NCBI GenBank assembly: GCA_010015655.1
Contig: ML976674.1
Span: 807,463 to 871,462, forward strand
Direction: 5' to 3'
DNA from: Bimuria novae-zelandiae CBS 107.79
Taxonomy: Eukaryota > Ascomycota > Dothideomycetes > Pleosporales > Didymosphaeriaceae
Length of the DNA stretch: 64,000 nt
The position numbers and the translations under genes were made by a program. Shown piece by piece: positions 22,602 through 32,616 of this stretch; position 1 is the stretch's first letter, and every line of letters begins with the position of its first letter. Below the pieces are notes generated by a model. It did no database searches. It had not been told where the DNA came from and saw only the letters and a list, made by a program, of their open reading frames with translations.

Positions 22602-23889
22602 ATGTCTTCGATCGTTGCTGTAGCTGGAGGAACCGGCATGCTTGGTCGTGCAATTCTCGACCAAATTGTGGCCAGCAGAAAGTACCAAGTGTTTGTGCTC
22701 GGTCGTGAGGTAAGCTCCTGACCCTTCTGCATTGAGAAGCTCGGACTCACACTCATAATGTAGGCCAGCGATGCGAAATCGAAGGAACTGGGAGCGAAGA
22801 TAATCGCTATCGACTACAGCAATGTATGTGAACCTAAGATGAGGCTGAAAAGTGATGATATGCATGATCTACGAAGGGTGAGCGCTAAGGGCGTATATAC
22901 CAGCAGTCAGGGGTCACCGCTCCTCCGGGAAGCTGCATACGCCAGCAATCAGGTGTCACCGCTTCTCCGAGAAGCTGCATATGCCAATGAAACATAACCA
23001 ATGAAGGAAAACGAGCCATCTCCAGGCTGGCAGTCTCACCGGAAGCTTCACCCATCACAATGTAGACTCCATCGTCAACATTCTCCAAGCGAACAAGATT
23101 GATACAGTTGTCTCGATCTGAGCTCAGCTCCTGGCGCGGATCCTGAAATGGCTCTTATCAAGGCTGCCGATAAGTCGTCAGCAACGAAGCGCTACATCCC
23201 CAGCCTATGGAGAATCAAGCATACACCGGAGTAAGTCAATCTGACTTCTACCATGGGAAGACGACGTCTGACTCAATGCTTTCCTTAGAGCCGTGAAAAT
23301 CTTTGGCCTTGCCGAGCAAAAGCTTGCATACCTGAATGCCCTTGAGAAGACGTCACTCGAGTACACTGCCGTCATCAACGGCATGTTCACGGACTACTAC
23401 GTTGAGCCCCACGTCAAGTCATACATCACAGGCATGACGCTCGCCGTCGATATGAAGCACAAAGCGGCCGCTATCCCCGGGTCCGGTAACGTTCCCGTTG
23501 TATTCACGTACAGCTTCGACATCGGCAACTTTATCGCTGCCCTTCTTTCCCAGTCATCCTGGGAGAAGGAATCATACATCATCGGTGACAAGATGACGTG
23601 GAATGAGTTCCTTGCCATCGCAGAGGAAGCCAGGGGTGCGAAATTCGACACCACCTACGATTCGCTGGACAAATTGAAGTCGTTCCAGGTCACCGAGCTC
23701 CCGGCCAACGCACCTGAGAACCCTTACTTTCCGAAACAAATGCTGCAGGCTATGTGCCCGGTCTTCGGCATTATTTTCGAAGAGGGCCATTTTGATTTCA
23801 AGCCTGAGAAGACCTTGAACGATCAGTTCCCAGAAATCAAGCCGAGGAAGGTGAAGGATTTGCTGGAGGAGGCATGGAAGGGCAAATAG
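22602..23889 (+). pseudogene. NmrA-like NAD(P)-binding protein, disrupted
   Basis: Exon 1 (22602-22709) encodes a Rossmann start with AGGTGMLGRAI. Intron 22710-22763 (GTAAGC..TAG) leads to exon 2 (from 22764: ASDAKSKELG.. AIDYSN). The frame is then split by a 233-bp MITE at 22827-23059. Removing the MITE and one copy of its ATGTA duplication gives a seamless join (DYSN to VDSIVNILQANKIDTVVS). Slightly downstream, at about 23115, one base is missing, giving TGA in frame (23119-23121). Downstream of it the family sequence DPEMALIKAADKS continues in a different frame. A further intron (about 23231-23289, GTAAGT..TAG) precedes an intact last exon to TAG at 23889 (IPGSGNVPVVFT, KESYIIGDKMTWNEFLAIAE). 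Insertion plus frameshift make it a pseudogene. Confidence 0.85.
22827..23059. mobile_element. MITE copy 1, inside the NmrA-like gene
   Basis: 233 bp from TGTGAACC to CATCACA, flanked by 5-bp duplications ATGTA (22822-22826 and 23060-23064). It matches the reverse complement of 34006-34239 along its whole length. The ends form a short TGTGA/TCACA inverted pair. Inside are two tandem units of about 42 bp, each with CAGCARTCAGG, GTCACCGC and GAAGCTGCAT words. It encodes no protein. A 5-bp duplication would fit several DNA-transposon superfamilies, so I leave the parent open. Confidence 0.9.
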
Positions 23890-24142
23890 AGCGATGGAAA
23901 CAGTTCCTCGGAGATATCAGTGGATTATGAGTGTTGCATTACCGTAGCGACGAGATAGAGCAATCAAAAATTGTTGAGTTGTGGATTTCGCATAGTGTGT
24001 GTACCCAGGTACGGTGGCACGCGTATATCGCAGCTGTCCCCGAAGATACCACAGTGCTCCAGTTGCAGACCACACTTCGGCGGGTTGTTTCGCACAAGAA
24101 TACACAGCGCATTGAATAAAGGGGTTATTAGGGACAGTTGAA

Positions 24143-24168
24143 ACCGTGGAAATGCGCGCGCAGAGCTT
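24143..24168 (+). repeat. 26-bp repeat block, copy 2
   Basis: Matches 10079-10104 at 25 of 26 bases (ACCGTGGAAATGCGCG then CGCAGAGCTT). Confidence 0.7.
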
Positions 24169-24363
24169 GAAAGCACCTGCTCTGGCTGTAGACAAAAGAC
24201 CTAGGTTGTAGGAAGCGAATGGTGAAGAGCGACACTGAAGAGCGCGTCGTATGTGCAGTTTGATTCGATATGGCAGATATCACTTCTCATATGACCTGTG
24301 TACGTGAAAAGTTCGGTCGCTCACGTAAAGCTAAAGGCTGGTTATACGTAACTACGTTAACAG

Positions 24364-24384
24364 TTAAAGTTTAGTCTTTGTATT
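24364..24384 (+). repeat. 21-bp repeat block, copy 2
   Basis: Exact match to 9920-9940, followed by the shared TTTACGCGAGAG word. Confidence 0.7.
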
Positions 24385-24677
24385 AACGTTATCTTTCCTA
24401 AGTCTAAATTCTAGCCCGTTATGTCCCAGTTCCACCTTTACGCGAGAGTCGGTCTACCTTAGGGTATGTGGAAGAGGTTTTTAGCGAGATTCCCTCAGCC
24501 AATAAGTGAGCTTAAACCAAATTAGTCTAAGCACTTATGGGCTAACACTGGTGACGCTAGCGAAAATTTCTCTCAACAGAAACTAAGTATCGAGAGTGCG
24601 CACGTTTGGCTTTGGCTACGTTTACAATATGTGTATATATATAGTAAAGGGCGAATGCATAATATCAAGTGACGATA

Positions 24678-24780
24678 GGGCTTGTGGTTTAGTGGTATAA
24701 TTTTCCCTTAGCATGTTCTCCTGTTATAAATCACGGGAGTATCGTGGGAAAGGTCCTGGGTTCGATTCCCAGCAAGTCCA
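24678..24780 (+). tRNA. tRNA-Ala(AGC) with an intron
   Basis: Cloverleaf: acceptor GGGCTTG (24678-24684) pairs with CAAGTCC (24773-24779), with discriminator A at 24780. The D arm contains GGTTTAGTGGTATAA. The anticodon stem TTCCC/GGGAA encloses loop TTAGCAT, giving anticodon AGC (Ala). The T arm is CTGGG-TTCGATT-CCCAG. About 31 nt interrupt the loop one base after the anticodon, the canonical nuclear tRNA intron position. A T-rich run (TCTTTTT) follows as a Pol III terminator. The A box (TGGTTTAGTGG) and B box (GGTTCGATTCC) are intact. Confidence 0.9.
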
Positions 24781-24933
24781 TCTTTTTGCACTTTCGCATT
24801 CTCATAAACCCTCAATAACATTCGCTCCATGCCTGTCGTTTTTTTGCTTGCCAGATGTTTGGCGGGCATGCTTCACGCGCTTGTTTCACTCCGTAGCTGC
24901 ACTGAATTTATATAATTTTTGAATGCCATTTAA

Positions 24934-26754
24934 CTACACGTCGCCAAAATCTTCTATTACTCTACCACTAACTGGCCTCCTCTTAATTCTCGTTGCGTTC
25001 TTTGTTGCAAAATCCACTTCCACTTCTGCGGGCATTTCTTCGAATATCTCCCTATGCACGGAAGCTTCCGGGTGCCCCTTGCGCCTTTCCAGTTTTCTCT
25101 TCAGCGTTCTCCTGTCTTTCAGCACGAGGCCTTCGCCGCCGATGCCTGTTGTGCGTCGCGCGGCCTCCGTGAGCACGAAAGCGGCTCTCAGCGGACTCAT
25201 CCGATACCCATCCCTCACCATCTTCGCCCGCAGCGCGTCCTGCCACACCAACCACATCGTCAGACACCACACCAAGTTAATAATGATGAGCACGCCCATC
25301 AGCGCAGACGAGAAGCCCCATTGATAACTTGGATTTGCGGTATCGGGAAGGCAGCGGGTGCTATCTATCAACTCCATGTAGTTTAGCGACTTGTTCTGAA
25401 AGCAATACTGGTTCGACGAGAAATCAAGGTCGTACATTGAGTATGTTTTGTTGTTCGGCAGCGTCACCGGAAACGTGTCATTGCAATTGTACGTCTTCCA
25501 TTGCATAGCGGGGTTATAGTTTGAGTCCTGGCCCCACGTCGAGTTGTAGAGCTTGCTGTTGTTTGGGAAGTTTAACTTGCAGTCTTCCAGCTTGTAGTTT
25601 GTTTCGTCCGCCCGGTACCCGTACGTGAGCGAGCTGTAGTAGTACTGCCAGTCGTTGTACGGCAGGACCGTTTTGTTGGGAAGCTGGCAGTCGCAGTACT
25701 TTTGCACGTCCATTTGGTGGTAGTACCAGTCGCGCAGCTCCGTGATGGTGTCGTCGCACAACGGCTCATCGAAGGGCTTCCCCTTCTGGCCGTAGACGAC
25801 GTAGCTCAAATCGAGCTGGGAGGATGGGATGATGTTGTCGCCGCCGATGCTGACCCATGCGATTGACGTTCCGTCGTAACCCGTCATCGCGCCCAGTAGC
25901 GGAGGGATACTCAGTACATAGAACGACGACAAGAGGAGGTATACGAACAGGAACCACGTGCGTTTACTCCGATTACGAAACAGCTGCTTTGTTAAGACCC
26001 AAGACGAGCCGAGCCCGGCGCCTTCCAGGCTAATGCTCTTGAACGTTTCGAACGACACGGGATGGCGTTCAATCAGTCGAAGGAGCGCGTCGGTGAAGAT
26101 GCGGTAGCAGATGGCCCATAGAATTCCCTGCACACCTCGCCCGATGATGATGTCGAATGCGACATCAATGGTCTTCACGCGTGAAAAGCTGAATCTGCCG
26201 AATGTCAAGTCGAGGATGAACAGGGACTCGATCCCTTTGACAGTAGCGTTTTGCGGTACTCCTAGTGCGTCGCCACATCCGAGGGTCTTTGCTGCGAAGG
26301 CACCGTAGTAAAAAGCGTGTCTCGTCCCATCTCGCATCATCAGGCCATAGGCAACAAAAGGGACAATGCCTAGAAGAAGGAGCAGGAGCCCCCAGAATTG
26401 TGATGCCTTCAGTGGATAATCCCTGATGGCCTGCCACGTGTGGTTCACGATAAAGTCCCAAGTTCTTCGCGTCGATGACGAGATAACAGGCGCCACATGT
26501 GTCGTCGTGGTATCTCTGATAGCGGGCCAGGTTCGTTTCTGCCAAAGATTCGATGTCGTGCGCACAATCTTCTTCGGCGTTTCGTTGAACGCAGCGGTAC
26601 GCGTCCAGGCCCTCGCAATGCGCACCACGATCCCGTCATCCTTCACATCTCTCTCCTCGTTCAAAAAGTCATTACTTCCATATCTTCGTACCGGCGAGTA
26701 GGGCGGTAGCACATCGTACGCGAGCGAGCGTTCACGTCCGTAAACATCGTCCAT
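24934..26754 (-). CDS. Multi-spanning membrane protein, family not recognised
   Basis: A 606-codon minus-strand frame without introns, starting at ATG 26754. Hydrophobic segments are seen at about residues 119-140 (FWGLLLLLLGIVPFVAYG), 265-290 (WFLFVYLLLSSFYVLSIPPL) and 485-512 (SALMGVLIIINLVWCLTMWL), with weaker ones between. The stretch between the second and third is long, rich in Tyr, Asn, Cys and N-glycosylation sequons (NKT, NNS, NDT). It is therefore probably lumenal or extracellular and disulfide-bonded. Both termini are basic and likely cytosolic. It resembles conserved uncharacterised ascomycete membrane proteins; no function is claimed. Confidence 0.85.
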   Translation of the reverse strand: MDDVYGRERSLAYDVLPPYSPVRRYGSNDFLNEERDVKDDGIVVRIARAWTRTAAFNETPKKIVRTTSNLWQKRTWPAIRDTTTTHVAPVISSSTRRTWDFIVNHTWQAIRDYPLKASQFWGLLLLLLGIVPFVAYGLMMRDGTRHAFYYGAFAAKTLGCGDALGVPQNATVKGIESLFILDLTFGRFSFSRVKTIDVAFDIIIGRGVQGILWAICYRIFTDALLRLIERHPVSFETFKSISLEGAGLGSSWVLTKQLFRNRSKRTWFLFVYLLLSSFYVLSIPPLLGAMTGYDGTSIAWVSIGGDNIIPSSQLDLSYVVYGQKGKPFDEPLCDDTITELRDWYYHQMDVQKYCDCQLPNKTVLPYNDWQYYYSSLTYGYRADETNYKLEDCKLNFPNNSKLYNSTWGQDSNYNPAMQWKTYNCNDTFPVTLPNNKTYSMYDLDFSSNQYCFQNKSLNYMELIDSTRCLPDTANPSYQWGFSSALMGVLIIINLVWCLTMWLVWQDALRAKMVRDGYRMSPLRAAFVLTEAARRTTGIGGEGLVLKDRRTLKRKLERRKGHPEASVHREIFEEMPAEVEVDFATKNATRIKRRPVSGRVIEDFGDV

Positions 26755-27254
26755 CGCGCTCCATCATACCAGAATGCGGGTCATAAAAGGGTGTCGAAGC
26801 GATGAAAAGCGCGCGACGTTCAGGAAATAACAAAACTTGTTGACTGTAAGCATCCATGACTCGATTCACGACCAATAATTCCTGCTTGGCATCCTAGCGC
26901 GTTGCTGTTTGTTCCTTCGCGTATGTGGAAGGTCGGTAAGCGGAGCGTGCCAGCCTGGGAGACGATCAACACTGCTGCGCCTCGCCGCGGAAGCATTTGG
27001 CGAACATGCACGATTACGAACTCGGGAAAAGGTTGGATACTGACGCGGGATAACCCCCTCAAAGACGCGTGGTCAGGCGTGTGAAAGACGAACCAGCGGG
27101 CCCACCACACGTGGGATGAAACCGAAATGGCGGTGGGCAGCATGTTTTCAGAGGAGGACGCCGATGCAGAGGTCGATAACGATGATAAAAGACACCTTAT
27201 GTACCGTCATCTGCAGGTAGAGTCGAACAATTAACGAGCCTGCCTGTTGGGTTA

Positions 27255-27286
27255 AATCAAGTCGAATGCCGGCATTTGACTTGATT
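27255..27286. repeat. 32-bp near-perfect palindrome
   Basis: The arm AATCAAGTCGAATGCC is mirrored by GGCATTTGACTTGATT with one mismatched pair out of sixteen. It is centred on GCCGGC. It could be a protein-binding site or a hairpin; no transcript is evident. Confidence 0.8.
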
Positions 27287-27480
27287 GAACGCAAAGCTCT
27301 CTACTGATGGGTTTCCTGTAGGGTTGCACAATATGTTTTCGGAGCTCCCGAGGTCAATACCTAGTCAACATGAAAGAAAGGCGTCCGGACAGCCATTGCG
27401 ACGGGATGCGAAATCGAAATATAGCGGACCAAAAAGGAAGCCGATATAGCGTACCTCATCTAAGGGAGGGTAGTACTGTA

Positions 27481-27503
27481 GGTATAATTTTCCCTTAGCA
27501 TGT
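27481..27503 (+). other. 23-nt fragment identical to part of tRNA-Ala(AGC)
   Basis: GGTATAATTTTCCCTTAGCA plus TGT equals the D-loop-to-anticodon segment of the tRNA at 24678-24780, including the first intron bases. Neither acceptor nor T arm is present, so it cannot fold as a tRNA. Inclusion of intron bases points to a DNA-level or precursor-derived copy. Confidence 0.7.
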
Positions 27504-27962
27504 ACGAGGAACCTGCCTGTTTGTTGGTACATTCATCATTGGTGCTAGCGCCATTTAGCCGACAACGTGAAAATCAGCACACCTGGGCACCTACATGCCT
27601 GCGACATCGCCGCACCTCCAACGCAACAGCCGTTTATAGACAGCCCGGGAGTTGCATGATACATGTGCAGCGTAAAGCGAGCGGTACATGTCTTATCGTG
27701 TTGGTCGATCGAGCGCAAACGTAGTTAGTAATCGTGCTTTCACGCACAGCGTACCACTGCACAGTACAAACCACATCACGACCTCACAACAGCTAGATTG
27801 TGAACAACTGGTATCTCGCCCTACATACATTGCCCTACAAAGCCCACTCCTCCTTGTCATCCATCGCCGAAATAAATGGCTCATCAATAAGCTTCACCGC
27901 AAGCTCACTACACAGCACACTGTCCCACATTAGCAACTACCCTCACCCAGCAGACTTCAGAC

Positions 27963-30845
27963 TTACCAGGACGACCCCACCAGCGCATCCAACTCCCTAA
28001 TCGCCTTCTCTCTCTTCGCCCCCGTACTCGTCCCCCTGCTAACCTCCATCTGCAACTCCCCAATGCGCTTCCCCTTCGCCATACCCGCCAGCTCCACCAC
28101 CTTCTTCGCTAGACAATCGCTGTGAAACGCGTGCTGGCACGGAAACACAAAGAACTGCCTCGCCAGCAGCGGCAGCCCGCATATGTAGCACCGCTCCCCA
28201 GGCTCTACAATTGCGTACCGCTGCTCCAGCGCCTTGATATCCGTCTTAATATGCGCAGCGGTTTCTTCCGAGTCGTCCATTTCCTGCTTCAGCGCGTCGA
28301 TCTTGCGCGAGTAGTCCTCAAGCGCGGCGCAGATCTCGTCTTTGAAGTCGTCAATGACGACAAAGTCGGGGAAGAAAGGAATCAGATCTTCTATCCTCAG
28401 CAGGTCGACGCGGCGGAGGAACTCGATTGCCGTTTTGATGCCCGAAGACTGAGAGATTACTTTCCTGGCTATCGCGAGCCAGAGTTTCTTTCGCAGTGCG
28501 GGCTCGGTGTTGGAGCGGTCGGCGACGTTGCTGGCGAGGTCGATCTCATCGTATTTGAGCGCGAGGTCGACGGCTTGCGCGTATTGGCTCATGGAGCTGT
28601 AGATGTGGACGCAGGATTGGACGCGGTTGTGCTGGATGCATAATCGTAGTGCGAAATCGGCGTCGTAGTTTTGCTCGTGGGCCATGGATTGGCCTTCTAG
28701 ATAGGCGAGAAGCGCCGATTCATCGGTCGAGGAATGTGAAGCGTAAATGGAGATTAGAGTGTTGTGGATTGCTGCATCAGTAGATTGGTGCTGGTTAATC
28801 TCGAAGAGGAGGTAGCGCACTGCTTGGTTCTGGGATATAGGGACCTTGGTGATGTTGTTGTAGTTGAGGAAAGCGGGAATGAGCTTCTGGGCGTCAAAAT
28901 TGGTCTGTCGCATCATAATTTCCACAAGGTCGACTGGCACTTGTGCCATTAGGACGCTGCTGTACTTGTAGAAGACTTCAGGATCAGTCTGCTTCTTCAG
29001 GACGTCGAGAGTTTCGCGCCAGCGCTCCCTTTGTACCCAGTAGGCGAGTACGTAGTTGTAGTCGTTGACTACTGTCGCGAAGTACAGCAGCTCTTCTTCT
29101 CGTCCATGACTGCTGATGATCTCGTAAACAGTCTTACGGTCCAAGTCGGACTTGTACTTTGAGACAAACTCTTGGTACTCCTTCCTTATTACAGACAGCT
29201 GATCTTGCGTCTCAGCAGTGTTCATGCTTTCGGATAGCTCCGCCTTCGTGGTGATGGTGTCGTCCAACGTGTTCAGTTTCGCCATGTAAAGCTCTGTCAG
29301 CCACGTGGCTACCATAATCCGTTGCATAGCTGACGACTTCTTCAAGATTGACAGTTTGGTGAGCAGATACTTGCGCAATGCATCTTGCTCGCCCTTGTCG
29401 ATGAAGGCAAGGGCAACCTGCTCGAAGGGCTTCGTGCTTCGACCGTAGACAGCGGCAGCTTCCGCATACTGTCCTTTGCCAACCAAGTAATCCCCGGAAG
29501 CTGTTGCCACGGCATCTTTCTCTGCTGCAGTTTTCGCATATCGCGATGCTACTTCGAATTGCTGTGCTTTCAACATGATCTTCCACACATCTCTGCTTTC
29601 GTCCGTAATGACAACCTCGAAGATCTCCTGATTTGTGAAAAGCCAGTATGTATTCTTCTTGATATCCGCAACCAAAGCAACCGCGGTCTGTCCAGGCTCC
29701 AGCACAACTTGGTCAAGCACGATGGTGTCGTCCAAACGATTTGTCACCACTATTCTTCCGTCAATCAACTGCAATATGTGCCATTGGCTAAGAATCATAG
29801 AGGTCACTGAGTCCTGAGTCCGCCTGTTCCGCCCACTAGCGGTCTGTGATGGCGGGATCTGCGATCGAGGCAGCATCTTCGACTCCCCGAGAACCCTGCC
29901 GCCTAGCTCAGAGGTGTCTGAAGATAGGAATAGCTTTCCGTGCAGGACACCCTGCGAGGTAAGCCAGCCAAACGTTCTCTCCACATTGGTATGCTCTGAG
30001 GAAGGGGTCTCTTCAATCTCGGGAGAGACGGCAAGCAGCGAGGTAGCAGTAGATGCGACGTTTGCGATCTCGTGCACGGTGGCGGATTCAGTCTCAAACA
30101 GCTTGGAGAAGATGGAACCGCTGCCCTCGTGCCCAGCCCGTCCCACCTTCCCTGCGAAGTGCAGAAAAGTAGAAGGCGTTGCGATGATTACTCGTCGCAA
30201 GTCGCTCCTTCCTGGTACAATGTCGGTCCACAGTCCAGTTATAGGCCCATCGTTTGTCTTGTATACACCCTTCAAATATCGCTCTTCCCGACGGTAGAAC
30301 TCAGACGACGGCTCGATGTACACTTCATATACATTCCCGTCGGACGCGCCCACCAAAATTTCTCGCGTCGAGGCGGTCGGCTGCGAGGGATTCCATGCTA
30401 TGCTCTCGATCGCGACGCCTTTTAATCTGGACAGAGCCTTGGGTGTCCGTGATTGGGTGTGCAGGTAGAAGTTCTCGGCGAGGGTGGTTGTGATGATGAG
30501 GTGGGACGCAGACGGGTCGAGGAACAAGCGCTTGATGACGCCCACTTCGGACGTTTTCTTTGGCAAGTCGATATCTGTGCATATCTATGAGTAATCTAGG
30601 GTACGTATTTCCTTGCGTAGCGCACCGTCAATGTCGGCAGGACTGTCCAGGTCAATCCGCAGAATGCGCCCCGTCGATAGCGCGAGGATGAGGACGTTGT
30701 TGGCGACAGCAGCGGCTGTGAAGTCGGACGCAACAGTGAACTGCAGCGAGACACGCTCAATATTGAACATGGGCAGCGCCGCATCGCCGTCCTGGTAGCT
30801 ACTCGTGCCGGGCGCCGCGTACCCGCCTGATAGATCGTACGCCAT
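27963..30845 (-). CDS. VPS18: Vps18/Pep3, HOPS-CORVET core subunit
   Basis: Two exons, 30845-30626 and 30574-27963, with a 51-nt intron (GTGCGC..ACAG). The junction restores ADIDDIDLPKKTSEVG and yields 943 residues. The protein has the Pep3/Vps18 beta-propeller start (IKRLFLDPSASHLIITTTL, LHTQSRTPKALSRLKGV). A long helical clathrin-repeat region follows. A C-terminal RING-H2 finger (CYICGLPLL, FPCQHAFHSDCL) lies at about residues 850-890. Vps18 is a shared core subunit of the CORVET and HOPS tethering complexes that drive endosome and vacuole fusion. Length is usual for the family. The short first exon starts at the ATG giving MAYDLSGGY. Confidence 0.97.
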
Positions 30846-31316
30846 GCCAGGCTATTCGTGCGGTGGGCGATTATCTGCGCAGTTTGTCCATAGTGTCCTG
30901 TGTGGTTTGCAGCTTCAACGGTCTTTGCAAGGCTTTGCACTCCCTGGCGTAACTGCGGAGCTTCGAGTTGCGGAGGAGCAGTGACGAAGCTCGGTAGGGA
31001 GATGGCTCGGCGATGACTCGGCTGTCGGCGATTGCGAGATAAGCCACATCAGCTCCATTATTATTAGTAGCCTATGCTGATGTCTCCGCCTCACCCTGAG
31101 CTGATGTCTCCGTCTCACACCCTGAACAATTCTGAGAAGAATCCAGCATCCTAGGCAGCAGCCTCTCGATGGTATTTCCCTCCCAAACGATCAAAAGCCA
31201 GGCGTACGCATTCAAAGTGTCCGCTGCGGCGTACGGTCCCAAGCCTTCCCTAGGTACAACAACCGAACTAGCAGCGCCAACTACAACCTTCAGCTTCCAC
31301 GAAAGCCGAGATAACT
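30846..31316. other. Divergent promoter region between VPS18 and the F-box-like gene
   Basis: 471 bp separating two divergently transcribed genes. A GAGCTGATGTCTCCG-like word occurs twice near 31077 and 31101. No gene or RNA is seen. Confidence 0.5.
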
Positions 31317-32156
31317 ATGCCTTTCGACTTCTTGAAGCTCCCAACAGATATACGTCTCTGTGTATACGACTTCGTTCCTATCCAGACCACTCACACTCGC
31401 ATTCTCGGCCGTCCTGACGGCTATGAACCGCCACCAATACCGCCTCGAGAGGATATCCTCGATCTTGCGGGAGCCTTGTTGGCGCAGCGGATTCCGGTGA
31501 CGAATCTCCTGATAGATGACTTCATAAGCGTCAAGCTCGTCACGAAATCCCTACCCTGCGCCATTTTGCTCACGTGCCGGGAAGTCTACGACGAAGCGCT
31601 TCCCATTATCAGGCAGAAGCAGGCAAGACTGTTAGCCAATACATCTCCGCCTAGACTCTTCATCACGGTCCATCGTAAATTCCCGAGCGACCTGCGCGTT
31701 TTGGTCGCCGACGAAGTTCGAAAAACTTTGAGTTTCATCATCCGTACTTTGTCTAAGAAGCTGATCACCGGTGACGGCCACACCTCCGTCTTGCAGCACA
31801 ATCTTTGCGACTCAGATGTCGAAACACTCCATTGGTTTGCTGCAAATTGCGCAAAGCTGAGAGACCGACGTGCCACACCGGACGAACCCAAGTTCATTGA
31901 TGTGTCCCTTGACGTCAAGGCATATCCTGGAGAATCCTGGAAAATATCAGTGAGAGTGGCCCGTGCGCTTGAGGTTGGGTCCTATATGCATCGCGTTCGC
32001 ATGAATGTAGTGGATGGCTGTGGAGGGAGTAAGAATTGGACTGATCAGGAAATAACTTCGAGATGGCGGTTCCTGGGACGGCCTGTGACCGCTGAGCTCA
32101 TACATATCGAAGATGAGGAGTGGGAAAAGCTCTGGTCGGTAGGAGAGCAGCTCTAA
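31317..32156 (+). CDS. F-box-like / fungal 2EXR-type protein
   Basis: Intronless 279-codon frame. The N-terminus FDFLKLPTDIRLCVYDFV followed by LLTCREVYDEALPI near residues 85-98 is the pattern of ascomycete F-box-like or 2EXR-domain proteins. These form large, poorly characterised families thought to act as protein-interaction adaptors, some in SCF ubiquitin ligases. The remainder carries no catalytic motif. The start is the only ATG that keeps the leucine-proline box at the N-terminus. Confidence 0.75.
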   Translation: MPFDFLKLPTDIRLCVYDFVPIQTTHTRILGRPDGYEPPPIPPREDILDLAGALLAQRIPVTNLLIDDFISVKLVTKSLPCAILLTCREVYDEALPIIRQKQARLLANTSPPRLFITVHRKFPSDLRVLVADEVRKTLSFIIRTLSKKLITGDGHTSVLQHNLCDSDVETLHWFAANCAKLRDRRATPDEPKFIDVSLDVKAYPGESWKISVRVARALEVGSYMHRVRMNVVDGCGGSKNWTDQEITSRWRFLGRPVTAELIHIEDEEWEKLWSVGEQL

Positions 32157-32616
32157 GAGGCCTTCAGGTTGATATGCATGGCCAACGAGTCAAGCGAAAG
32201 AATTGCTGCATATCTTGGGGCGCCGGCGCCCACTTGTAATTCGAATCAAGCCTTCTTCTCCACATCATCAAAAAGTTGTAAGGAAAGTGGAGTTGTGGAC
32301 ACAGCAGGCATAGTCAAATGTTGGGAAATGAACGCGACAAGGTCTCGCTGCACATCCAGAGCACGACAGGACTAATCGCGCTACTACCTGTCAATAGTCA
32401 TGATCCGAGCTTTGATCTTGGGTCAGTGAAATCGTTGCTTCGGAAACTCAAGGCACGTGCTAAAGCGCTGTTCACGGGTTCACGGGTTCACGGTGGCCTG
32501 TCCATAACCGCTTCAGGCTTTACAGTCTCTAGAACTCAATCACGACCACCCGGCAGTCAATCGACCCTTCATTCAAACACCAACACCACACCAAACGCTG
32601 CCAGGTCACGCGAACG
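32157..32616. other. Intergenic spacer
   Basis: 460 bp between two plus-strand genes; short open frames only. It probably contains the promoter of the BTB gene. A GTTCACGGGTTCACGG direct repeat lies near 32470. Confidence 0.45.

Larger units (their letters stand above)
23890..24677. other. Intergenic with two short dispersed repeats
   Basis: About 790 bp between the NmrA-like pseudogene and the tRNA gene. It carries the second copies of the blocks at 9920 and 10079, in the opposite relative order. No gene is supported. Confidence 0.5.
26755..27962. other. Intergenic, 1.2 kb
   Basis: Lies upstream of the membrane-protein gene and downstream of VPS18. It contains an E-box-like CACACGTGGGA near 27106, a 32-bp palindrome (27255-27286) and a fragment of tRNA-Ala (27481-27503). 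No gene is supported. Confidence 0.5.

Noticed and set aside
22824..23065. Splicing of the MITE at the right-hand TAG (GTATGT to ATGTAG)
   Set aside because: It would remove four extra coding bases and shift the frame. The in-phase acceptor near 23030 is the better candidate.
28122..28643. 173-codon plus-strand frame inside VPS18
   Set aside because: Antisense shadow of a well-supported conserved coding exon.
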